From the NCBI RefSeq assembly GCF_040183065.1, contig NC_091119.1, positions 64,776,392 through 64,840,391 of the forward strand: 64,000 nucleotides of DNA, given 5' to 3'. How positions within the stretch are numbered: the first letter of the stretch is position 1; every line of letters starts with the position of its first letter. Source of the DNA: Periplaneta americana (Eukaryota > Arthropoda > Insecta > Blattodea > Blattidae). A program made the translations under genes and the position numbers. The notes under the pieces were generated by a model. It worked only from the letters and a program-made list of their open reading frames with translations, made no database searches and was not told where the DNA came from. Positions 45,236-57,300 of this stretch are shown here, piece after piece.

Positions 45236-45472
45236 GAATATGTATTATGTGACTTTCTCATGTTAAATTCTATCGTACCTGGTTTACATGTTTCAGCCTC
45301 TTATTGGTCTTCTTCAGACCTGGTTGTTGCTGGTCTACACTACACAAACAGGAAACAAAACAAGAGGCACCAAGACCAGCAACAACCAGTTCTGAAGAAG
45401 ACCAATAACAGGTCGAAACATGTAAGCCAGGTACGATAGAATTTAACACGAGAAAGTCATATAATACATATT
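45236..45472. repeat. Palindrome of two inverted hammerhead-bearing repeats
   Basis: Arms 45236-45335 and 45372-45472 are about 90 percent complementary around a 36-bp spacer. Each arm, read outwards, contains CTGAAGA, GACCAATAA, GAAACATGTA and CCAGGTACGATAGAATTTAA. An A-rich run follows the right arm. Two head-to-head copies of one repeat, as in Penelope-like terminal repeats, would give this form. Confidence 0.8.
45386..45430 (+). ncRNA. Hammerhead ribozyme-like motif, right arm
   Basis: AGTT, CTGAAGA (core CUGANGA), stem GACC/GGTC around AATAACA, GAAA, CATGTA, AGCC. Stem II is perfect. Comparing the two arms suggests an ancestral GGTT/AACC stem I. The left-arm copy (45279-45324, minus) has a mismatch in stem II. 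Confidence 0.45.
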
Positions 45473-45479
45473 CCGAAAT

Positions 45480-48290
45480 AAATTAAAAAAAAAAAAACGA
45501 TAGTAAGAAGGCTGTGTTTTACCCAACTGAATTCTTTGAAACCACAAGGATTGCCACCAAAATAATTGAAAACTTAATATTCAATCACTAATAGTACTAT
45601 TGCGAAATACTGACCATCAAAATTTGCAATGGAACAGGAATTGGTGTGGAAAAACTCATGTGAAACGTGACAAAAATAACTGGAAAAACGAGAGATTATA
45701 TTTTTATCCCACGTAGTCTTGTGATATCTACTAACATGCCTTTAGATTTTAAGCAAGTTCCATTTCAGTGCGACTAGCATTTGTAATGAACTAATGACCA
45801 TTATTAAAATACAATTCGAGGACAGTCACTCAAGTTGCAGACATTCACTTAGAAACTTCGTGTTTTTCACATTGTCAATTATGTAATTGAATCGGTTTTT
45901 TGAGAAACTCATGTCAAATTTTATAAAAATTGAGTTTATTGCTAATTCCTGTTATATAGGGATAGATATACCATTTTGTATAAAAATATCACAAGCCAAA
46001 TATTTCTGTTGCGACATGTGCCCTTGAAAATTAGGTTTCGTGAAGACCCCATAAGTCAGTGACAAGGTTGACACAGGCTTCCTTGTTAGGAAGCCTTCAA
46101 AAACCTGTCATGTTGAGGATTTTATTCAATTTTCGTATAAAGGAAGATAATGGAGAGACAGAGCGAATAGAAAAAAAAAATGGCTTATTATGTGAACTAC
46201 AAGTTGCTCAAAAGGTGGTGTGAAAATATTGAAAATCTTCAATGTACAGTTCAGCGATACAGCTCCATCCCTACTTCCTTGCTATTGCTGCGATGCAATG
46301 TAAACATCATGGCAGATGAAGCACTTGTATATCTGCAGTTTCAGAAAAGGAAGGCATATGGCCTAAGCTAATTGAGTGCTGCAGCAGTACAATGTTGTCA
46401 CATAGTGCACGATGCAGGAGACATGGAAAACAGAGACAACAGATAAGGACAGAAAATATCAGTCGCTTGAGAGGGTGTGTCGAGACCTTTTCCTTTATTG
46501 TGTGATGTTTAAATATAATTACTCTTACTGAATTTTCATCTAAAATTTTATTATTTCATCGCTTCACAGATCAGTAGAGCTTAGAGTCACTAACTTGCGA
46601 AATGAAGTAACAGATGTGTAGAAATTTACTTTGTTAATATCACACAAAGAATGTCTTGATTAAAAAAAAAAAGAATGCTGCATATTGTATTGAACTATCT
46701 GACATGTGGAAATTCTTTCGTGAAAAAATTAAGGGCGCGAAAATTTACCCAAATGTTCAGACTTCCTTCTATAACAATGGTGAATTTATTATTGTTTATT
46801 TCTCCAGAGGAAAGATGAGATATAGTTTGTTTCTAGGGGCAGCCTACGAATCTAGCGATAATGAAATGTAAACATATCTATAGATACTGTACATAATTTA
46901 GTAATGATATTGAAGTTGAAAAGTATTTTATTTTTCCTCTGTTAAATGAAGCCTATATAATATAATTTAATTCTTTAGCTTATACCTACTTAGGGTCCGG
47001 GGTTTTACATTCTGATTACAGTTAGAGTCAGCGATTTTGGCAGGTGACCTCGGTGGCATTGCTAGTAGGCGAGCCAAATGTTGCTCTGTTTGGACTGCAT
47101 GAATGAGTTGCAATAACGCTGTCAGCCGTTGTTTATACATACTAGCAGCTTATATCGTTATTATTATAAAATACACCACAGTACAGTCCGATTCATAGGA
47201 GTGCCGTAAATGACTTTTGTTCATAATAATTTTACAATTCGCTTCCCACATTTTCTAAATTAAAAAGAAAAAAGAAAACATTACATAACCAAAACCAAGA
47301 AATTATTGCAAATGTTTATTACTTCATGAAGCAACAGGCGAAAAAAAGGTATGAATTGTGTCGAATTGTCTTCATTAATAACAAACATTCATGATGAAGT
47401 ACAAGAATGAGTTGCGGAAGTGACAGAAATCGCCATGTTTGATAAATAACCGAAAGAAGAGGTATGCTGAAATAAGAGATGAGATGAATAGTCGATTCAA
47501 TTTTATAAAGGAGCCTTTGTTTTAAATTTAAGGGCTGCATGTCTGCCGGTTGAAAAAAATAAATCAGTATATTTTAATCATTACTACCTCTCATTTTACA
47601 TCCCTTAATGTTCGTATTTCGTAAAACTCCGTCTTATATTTTGACTAATGACTAACAGAAACTCACACACAGGGTTTAAGGTGATTAGTCAGTTTGTTGA
47701 TTATAGAATAGGTTTTTTTATATATACAGTATGTTATATACAGTTGTCTTTATACTTTATAGTAACGAGGAAAAGATTACGCAGTGGCACTGGAATTATC
47801 TCGAAAATTGTGTGCCGGGAACTGGCCCCTTTTCATACGTATGCACACATATAGACTAATGCAGTTCTATAAAATTGGTTATATGTGCATTGTTTTTGGA
47901 GGTGACTGTCCATCCGAGTCCACTAGGATAATCTGGAATGTATGTTCACTTTTATGTCTCACCCATTCCAGCTGTAGTTTGCTTGCAACAAAGATAACAA
48001 CCGACTTTGCAGCTATGAGTAACTCTCTCTGGAGTTCTGATTAGCAGAATCTATCTGCCGAAATCGATGGCATCCACGATATGGTAAGTTACACATCATT
48101 CAAGAGAAAACAGTCCACATCTTAATTTGAAAATAAACAATCTATCTTCGTACTTACAGAGAGAGACTTCAGAGCAAAATATGTTGTATGTTGAATATCT
48201 CTGTTTAGTATTAAAGCAGTAACATGCAAGCCAGTTGACATACAACTGCCATTCTTGTACAATTGATTTCAAAATTTGTAGCTGTATCGA
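45480..48290. other. No recognisable gene or element
   Basis: AT-rich sequence without long open frames, tRNA-like boxes or clear inverted repeats. Short ORFs at 46180-46371 and 46656-46871 match nothing I recognise. Confidence 0.6.
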
Positions 48291-48304
48291 ATGGTAGGCA
48301 CAGC

Positions 48305-48530
48305 TTAAAATTCGTTCACCATTCCTTCTATTGCTTTCTTCAGTAGGCAGTTTCTTCTCAGCCAGTGACCCAACCAATTTCTTTTCCTCTTCCTGATCAG
48401 TTTCAGCATCATTCTTTCTTCACCCACTCTTTCCAACACAGTTTCATTTCTTATTCTGTCTGTCCACTTCACACACTCCATTCTTCTCCATATCCACATT
48501 TCAAATGATTCTATTCGCATTTCTTAACTT
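48305..48530 (-). pseudogene. RTE-like LINE C-terminal fragment
   Basis: The minus frame MRIESFEMWIWRRMECVKWT, RIRNETVLERVGEERMM and RNWLGHWLRRNCLLKKAIEG is the same region as 7030-7440 and less decayed. Both ends are truncated. Confidence 0.85.
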
Positions 48531-49113
48531 CATTATAATGTCCATGTATGTGTGTGTATATATATTTCTATATAATTATATACATTACAAATATATAAAT
48601 ATCATATTCAAATATTTTATATGAACATCTATTTCCATTGTTTTTTTATACAAAATAAAATTTAATTCAGTTTTGAAATTTAAATTAAACAATTGAGTAA
48701 GGGACAAACTAGAAATTAGCAACAAAACTAAAGGATGCGAAAAACTGTCTACAGCTCTACACGAAATAAAATATTTCTTCCAATGATTTAGATTCTGGTA
48801 AAGTCCCCATAACAGTTATAGCGTTCCCTCATATAGAGAGCAGTCTCATGCAGCTTATACAGATAATTTTACCTGAAGCCCTCTCGTCAGAAGCAGGGTT
48901 CTTTTATATGCTATAAATTAAAGACACAGAACAACCCACAATTACTTCCTTTCCACAGAAAACTATGTTAATGTGTATCACCATTAAAAATATAATAACT
49001 ATAGTTTGGCATGAATCTGTGAACTTGGATCTACAGGTGAGCATAGTGATCACTAGGCATGAAAACGACTTCATAATTTAGTCGTAGCATAACATTTTTT
49101 ATATACAAGTGTA

Positions 49114-49119
49114 TTTATT
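49114..49119 (-). promoter_or_regulatory. Probable polyadenylation signal of DDX10
   Basis: AATAAA on the minus strand lies about 38 nt after the DDX10 stop codon, giving a very short 3' UTR. Other AATAAA-like motifs occur further on, so the choice is tentative. Confidence 0.45.
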
Positions 49120-49156
49120 ATTAAAATTGAAAATACAACTTTGACTTTTACAAACT

Positions 49157-49277
49157 TCATGTGTTGTTTTTTAAAAGGTGTAATGCTAGCTCCTCATCTT
49201 CTGCTAGTGAAAGACCAGTATCCAAGGGTTCATCTTCTCGAGGTCTTTTTCTTCTGGTAATGGAGAATGACTTCTTT
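49157..49277 (-). CDS. DDX10: DDX10 terminal exon
   Basis: It encodes KKSFSITRRKRPRED and the conserved DDX10 C-terminal tail, then TGA. The acceptor CTAAAAAG leaves one base that completes the codon begun by AG at the end of the previous exon. Confidence 0.85.
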
Positions 49278-52200
49278 CTTTTTAGAGAAAGCAACCTAAT
49301 GAAAATGAAAATACTTAATATAATACATAGTGTACAAGAAATTACAGTAAATTAAGGGAGGAGATGGGTGAAATTTCTAATTTATATATTTCTTAAGCTA
49401 GAGATTTGATTTTTTGTACACACATTCCTATTAATATCATATCAGTGATGATCTATTTTAAGTTTCATGTTTATAGGTTCAGTGATTTAAGAGTTATTGA
49501 AAAAAAAAATAAATAAATAAATAAAAATGTGCGCTATTTTCAAAATTTTTCATTTCCAAATTTTAAGCATAACATAGTCATAAATTTAACAATAATTTAC
49601 AGAGTCTAGTTAACATCAATGAAACTTGTAATCTTTTTCGTATTTTTCACAACTGGAATTATTGCATAACGTTAATATTACAAAAATGTTAACAATGTCA
49701 TATTAATGAAAAAATAAGACTGAAATGTGTGTAAAAGGGTCACGTAAATTTAATTACTGAATTTTTAAAATAATTTTTGTAACTTTATGAGCAAAAGACA
49801 AAATATAGCTTATTAACATTGATCCTCATGGAGTTTTAACATCGAAAACGCATATCACAGCCAATACACCATGAAGTGCAGACAGAATCATTTGATAAGG
49901 AAAGCACCGTCAAAGTAAAATAAAATTGGCATTGACATTTCAAAGTAATTTATCGTCTATATTTGATTATATTATCATTTAAGTGTATATTATTGTTCTA
50001 TAGCTATTGGACTTGAGAGAAATGTTATGACAATAGTGAAATGAAATTAATATCACGTGAAAATACAAACTTACAAAAAATCAAGCAATAAAAACACGGT
50101 AACTTTTGTTTCTTAGAATAAAGTAGTTTGTGTTCCAGGTAGTCAAGCATTTCAGCAATAAGCTACTGCACACTTCCGGAATAAGACTTTGCCAATGTGG
50201 TTTCCACATGTATGTGCCGTGAAAATCCAAAGCACCTGAAGACTGTTGTTAAATTGTTAAATTAAGGCACCTATTGTTAAATTCGTGTGTATGGAAGTTT
50301 TTTCAGTTATATTATTATCTAAATTAGAGACAGACAACGGCAGAACTGAGTTAGATTCGTTCAGAAGACGTTGGGAGGAAAAACAGTGAGTGGAATCATA
50401 GAGATAATGGATAATATGATGCAAAAGTAATTGCCTGGGTCACTGGTTGAGAAGAAACTGCCTACTGAAGGATGCACTGGAAGGAATGGTGAACGGGAGA
50501 AGAGTTTGTGGCAGAAGAAGATATCAGATGATAGACCAGTAGTGTCAGAGTTGTAAGCTCCAAAACCGGTTGTGGAGCTAGAGAGTGCAGTCGGAGCGTG
50601 AACTTGCTTATGTCTGTGGAAGCACCGGAGCACGCAATGAGTCATAGTGGAGCGCTCCACTCTGTTTAGTCTCTGTCTGACAATGCTGTGATAGACGATA
50701 TTAAGGTATATGGATCATATGCGGAGACAAAGAGGAAAGCAGAAAATAGGAAAGACTAGAGAATGCTGGGTTTACAGTGAGAGACCTGCCCTTGGGCAGA
50801 ACACTATGAATGAATGAATGATGCAAAATTTCTGTACATCTGTACAGCATGGCTACTATGAAGACGTTTCCCAGAAGGCCAGTTTTTCTTTCCATGAGTG
50901 TAACTTTTTTTCAGAAACTAGAAACTAAGACAGCTAGAAGAATAACATTTTTACAGCTTATCACAGTATTACATTAGTTGCTGAGCTCTAGTTTCAGGCC
51001 ACTTGAATAAAAATATTTTTGTGCATGAATATTAATGTAGTTTTACTTTTTTTAAAAAAGTAGTTACAAATAAATGAAAAAAATCGAAACTTATTACACT
51101 TTCTCAACGAGTTAAGAGTTTCATAGAGTGGCTATGAGGTCTGATATAGCGCATCTCGAGGCAACCAACGGTAAATGCGGTCGCCATTTTTTTTATAGCC
51201 GAAACATTAGCCAGCTATGGATGAAGTGAAAGATCTAAGTAATCCCACTAAATTATATTTCTTTTTGAATTGGACTTAGATATGCATGTCGTGTGTTCGG
51301 CAGTGTTCTGCACGAACACATGTGAAAAACAACGAACTATATCATACTACAAGTACTGGTAGTAGACTATCACATGTTAAAATCTACGTGTTTTCACTTT
51401 GTATTAAATAGCCTGGTGTTTTGAAAATTAAACTAAACTTAAAGAAACTGAATGAGATTAATTTTGTTACTTTTAATGATTAATAGGTTTCCTTTACAAG
51501 ACAAGAAGTTGAAGTTCGCTGGCCTCTCTTACACTCCTCTCCCAACCCTTCATGCTTTTAGCTGAGCAAGGATTTAAGAACAAATCTTGTGAAGTTTTTT
51601 TTTTAGTTTTAAGGAGAGGTAATTTTTATTAGAAAAATATCATTAAACATCAACAGAAATATACGTACATATAGGTACATCACATTATATTTTAAAAATA
51701 CATGACAGTTGTTACTATATCAATTACCGAAAGAAAATAGCTATAATTACATTCTTCACATAATATTCAAATAAATCACAGTTGCTCGGTAACCATATTT
51801 GTGTGACTATACGGATGATTGAAGTATTACAGGCACTATGTTCGATTCAAGTTAGTCGAGTATGACGAAGTTCGACTTTGAACATATACTTTTTAAAATA
51901 TATTTTGTTTGATTTATTTATACGTATATTTGTGTGAATGTTTAGTCATATTAATAACAAGGAAAATTACCTATACCCATTACTATTCGTAACTTCGTAG
52001 GATATGTACCTGACATCCTTATGCAGCTAAAGCATAAAGGCGCAGGGAGAGTAGGAACTAAAGAGATGGCACCGAACATATGTAAGGAAAGGGAAATACT
52101 GAACAAATGCAAAGGAAGTGTGGCCAAGTGGAGTCTGTGGTTCTTGGTGATAGGTGTTCATGAGGTATTTACATTTCCTTACCAGCATTCCACCATTATT

Positions 52201-53261
52201 ACTATTAAATACGAGAAAAATTCGTACCGCCACCGGGAATCGAATCCAGGACCAGCGCGCAGAGCTGAGAGGTCCTGGATTCGATTCCCGGTAAAAAAGG
52301 TAAAGGTATCCCCGTAACATGCCATGAAGGCACTTGGGGGGCATGGAGGTAGAGCCCCATGCTTTCCATGACCTCGGCACTAGAATGAGGTGGTGTGGTC
52401 GGCACCACGCTCTGACTGCCTTTTACCCCCGGGAAAGACCCGGTACTCAATTTTATAGAAGGCTGAGTGAACCTTGTGCCGGTACGAATTTTTCTCGTAT
52501 TTAATAGTAATGATACACATTAGCTACTTCATAGTAGTCGTGTAATATTCAATGAGGTGGGCGAGACCTCATACAAATGAATATGTGATGTATTAACTGT
52601 TAGCAGTTGTCACTGAACTGATGTTGAATATGGCCATAAAGTCATTTAAATATGCGCTCCTGCATGTATGACGTGTATCGTCTCAAGTGCAGGTAGTAAG
52701 GCCGTAAAAAGCATTACGAGAGGTTCAGCAGGCGCCGTGGATCATGTCCCGGCATGGCTCAGTTGGTAAGAGCACTCAGCGCGCAGAGCTGAGAGGTCCT
52801 GGGTTCGGTACTAATTTTTCTCGTATTTAATAGTAATGATACACATTAGCTACTTCATAGTAGTCGTGTAATATTCAATGAGGTGGGCGAGACCTCATAC
52901 AAATGAATATGTGATGTATTAACTGTTAGCAGTTGTCACTGAACTGATGTTGAATATGGCCATAAAGTCATTTAAATATGCGCTCCTGCATGTATGACGT
53001 GTATCGTCTCAAGTGCAGGTAGTAAGGCCGTAAAAAGCATTACAAGAGAGGTTCAGCCAGCGCCGTGGATCATGTCCCGGCATGGCTCAGTTGGTAAGAG
53101 CACTCAGCGCGCAGAGCTGAGAGGTCCTGGGTTCGGTACTAATTTTTCTCGTATTTAATAGTAATGATACACATTAGCTACTTCATAGTAGTCGTGTAAT
53201 ATTCAATGAGGTGGGTGAGACCTCATACAAATAAATATGTGATGTATTCCACCATTACTTT

Positions 53262-53294
<33 letters not shown>

Positions 53295-54314
53295 CGTTGT
53301 TATCATCACTATCACCATCATCACCCTATGTAGTGCTATATAGCTCAACTCCTGTGGTGCACCAAGAGCAACACATAGAAGAAAAAAGACCTATATTTAT
53401 GGCATGTCATTCCTACAGGCTTGGGCGAATAACGCAAAGGCAAGTATCTACCATTGGTTTAAAAAAAATAATGACATCTTCTTGGACGATCTAAACCAGC
53501 CATATTCAACCGGTGTGCCATGAGAAAATTAAAGTAGTAAAGGTTGTCACAGCAAAATTGGAAAAAGTAAAGTGTAGTAAAAAAAAAAAAACACAAGTTC
53601 ACAAGAGTCAACATTCAGTGAACACAGCACAAGCCAACATTTAGTATATACATTCCCTCCTAAAACAGTCAAAATTCATCTGGTTGGGAATCACAGGTTT
53701 AGATTATATGAGTGTGACACTGGATTTTACATTACACCTTTAGTGTGTCACATGTTGAAAAAGATTGAAAATCATTGATTTAAACCCTCTTAATTCAGAG
53801 ATTATTATGAAGATATTTTAGAATAAAATTTAGAGGTAAATATCATGTCTGAATTAGAAATGTAATAATATTAGTCTTACTTTTCAGTACCATATACCAT
53901 TATAGGAATAATGAAAAGAATGGAATACCTGTGACAATACAAAAAATTTTCAGATTGTAGTTAACTAAACTGAAGGAATATTAAAATAGATTTCTCACCT
54001 CTGTTCCTGTTTTTCTTCCTCCTCCTCCTCCTCCTCCTCATTTCCATCACTACCATTACTGTCTGCATTGGATGTGCCACTACTGCCAGAATCCTCAACT
54101 TGCTTTGAAGGATAAATTTCGTCAGGATCTGGCAGCCATGATAAGTCTGGGAGACTTCCTTCGTCACTATCTTCAATTCCAACTTCCTCTTCGGGTTCAG
54201 ATTCTGATTCTTCTTTTTTTTTGCGAACATTCTTTGTGTTTTTTAGTTTTAATTTTTCTTCCCTAAAAATGTAATAAATAACATACAGTATATGCTATGC
54301 AGATTCCATGTTAC

Positions 54315-54367
<53 letters not shown>

Positions 54368-57300
54368 CTGTGGTGCTACAGCCCATGAAGGGCCTAGACC
54401 AATCAGCCGGTGGCTGGCCTCACACCCATATGCAGAAGCAGAGGTGGGCAATCATCCAACCAGAATGGAGGTATCGTGTGGTTAGCACCATGATCCCCCC
54501 AGCTGTTATAGCTGGCATTCGCAACCGGATTTCGCTACCTATCGTAGCTCCCCAAGTGCATCATGATGCTGGTTACATGTTACTTACTCCTGATAAACAT
54601 TTTTTCTGTCATTCTAAAGTATTTAAATAAAACAGATTTAAGAGGTAGGTTAAATTCGTGAGCAACTGAGCCCCAAAACCTTAATTAGTTCAAGAAACTT
54701 AATCAAAAATCCTTTTAGTAGTATCACAGTCTATATATACAATCGCGAAGCTCAATACATAGTAAATATGCAAACATTAGGTAGTTGCTCACCACTAGGA
54801 TCGCTAATATCGCCTCATTACAGGCAATGCAAAATAGTACCGTTACAGTCTATTGTTTCTAGCACCCTCAAAACTCAAGCTTCGTGACTGTATGTAGTAG
54901 ACTGTGGTAGTATTCTCTGCTATGGATTTATCATATCAAACAATTTATACTTTGTGAGGAATAATGTTCTGACACTTTAAACATTTCTTAAATTTTGTTA
55001 TTAAACTGTAAGGGAAAATATACATTTGATGTAGTAGAATATACAAAAAAGATAATTACATTTCTTTTCGTAAAATACATTGATTGAAATGTGTACGCTC
55101 TTAAGAGGCTTTTGAGGCTTAGTTTACCCAAAAAATTTGAATTATTATATCTAGTAACAGTATAAGTTCGTAATAACGATGTATCATAACTAGGGACCGG
55201 ATTTTTAGGTTTTTGGAATAGGTAAAATAGGTTTCTTTTTTAGGTTTTATGTCCAACCTGTGAAAGGAGTCGCAAAAACTGCCAGATTGTTAAAAATGTA
55301 TCCTTACAGTTATTCTTAAAAAAATAAATATATTTTTATTAAGGCAACATGAACCACAAAACTGACTTTTTCAAGAACCAAACTATTTATCAAAATTTAT
55401 AAGATTCGAAATTTTTGTTCCTTTTCCTTAAACATTATTTGTAGTTTGAATAATTTCTTGTAACAATTAGCATTTTATCTAATATAATTTGCCTTCATAT
55501 AACTGCATAAATTTCAATTTTCAATAGATAAAAGGTATAGTACATACACAATTTTTTAATTAAATTTGTTCAAAATTGATCAAGAATTATTTTAAAAGTA
55601 ACAAACAAAAAAACAAAACATTACTTACTGGTACTGTTCCTGGTTAAAATATATAGCCAAATACTTTTCAAGATTCTCGACTGAGAAGTTTTTTCTATTG
55701 CCTCTCAAAATACAGTTGAAGGACAAAATGGTTCTTTTGACTGCACATGATGTCTTAGATGCAAATTTCATTGCTGCCACTGCAGCAGGTACCCACGGTA
55801 ACTGACATAATTAAAGCTTTCCTCCTGGAGAATGGAGCACACATTTTCCATTTTTTCAAATCCTAGATTCCTCTGCAATACTTTCTTCAGTTTTTACTAT
55901 GACATATTCACCCACGGGTCCTGGTACTTGTTTCTGTAGAAGCGAGTCAATGACACCAATTGCATCTTTCAGTTGTAGTGACGAAAATTCCAAAGTATTC
56001 AATGTATTTTGGAAGGTCACTGAAATGTGCCTTGAGGAAAGCAAGGGAGCCATAGAGTTGTTACTGCTAAGTACAGATTTTGCCTTAGGGATTGAGGCAG
56101 CCTCCTCCACGTCGAGAGTGTTCTTTTTCTCTCTCTCTCTCTCTCTCTTGAAATATATTGATGTTTCTCTCAAAATAAAAAAAAATCAATATATGACGCA
56201 GTAAATACAGGATAATGCTTATCAATGATGATTTAGGTTTTTTAGGTACTAAGGTCCAATTTAGGTTGTTTTTTTCGGTTCAACACACATATATGACACC
56301 TACAATCATGATTTGGAAAAGTATTGAAGAAATTAGGAGTTCAGAACCAAGGAAAAAAAATTGGTAAAAATATACAGATCCGGTCCCTAATCATAATGTT
56401 CACTTAGTTTCACTCCGATCCTTCCATATATTAAATTCACTGTTGACAGTCACTGTGAGAGGCTTGTGGCAAAAGCCTTGCAGCAATGCCTGACAGCCTC
56501 GCTCACAGGCAGCGACACTTGCAACCTTGAGGGGAGGCTGGGTGGAGGGGGTATCAATTCGCTGCGACTCAGTAGTAGGATGCTGGGCTAGCCTTAACCG
56601 CAATTTAATATGCCGCACTATGTACGTCTTCTGTGAATGTGCTGCATTGTTGAGTGTTTGTTTAATCAAAAGTGCATACGCATGTGTGTGTTTTTTTTTA
56701 GTTGGTTATTTAACGACGCTGTATCAACTACTAGGTTATTTAGCGTCGATGAGATTGGTGATAGCGAGATGAGGCCAAGGATTCGCCGTAGATTACCAGG
56801 CATTCACCTTATGGTTGGGAAAAACCTCGGAAAAAACCCAACCAGGTAATCAGCCCAAGCAGGGATCGAACCCGCGCCCGAGCACAACTTCAGACCGGCA
56901 GGCATGCGCCTTAACCAACTGAGCCACGCCTGTGGCTTGTGTGTGTGTTAACATACTAATTTTGTGTAAAATGGCTCATACTGAGAGAACAGTGAGGTCA
57001 TTATTTGCAGAATTAAAAGAGAAACCATTTTGAAGTTGGGCATAAGAAACAAAATGAGCATACAAAGATATGAGATCAACACTGCATTTACATATTAAAA
57101 TAGTAGATGAAGACAAAATAAAAAATTTGAATTTCATAGTATAAGAAATATCCTTGGCTAACAGGGTGCTCTGAGACAATTCAGTTATAATGTTATACCT
57201 GTATTGTGTTTGGGGGTGAAAATGAATGGTCGTTATCTTCTTGTGGGGCCTGTGTCAATGTTGATAGAAAAGCCGAGAAACATCAGCTGTATAAAAAGAT

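Noticed and set aside
46180-46871. Two short ORFs (63 and 71 codons)
   Set aside because: No recognisable domain, AT-rich, no neighbouring exon signals.
53961-54266. ORFs overlapping the acidic DDX10 exon in other frames
   Set aside because: The exon frame with matching phases and the LPDPDEIYPS block explains the region; the others are shadows.
54267-54314. Possible LTR or promoter next to the DDX10 intron repeat
   Set aside because: No paired terminal repeat or other supporting sequence was seen.
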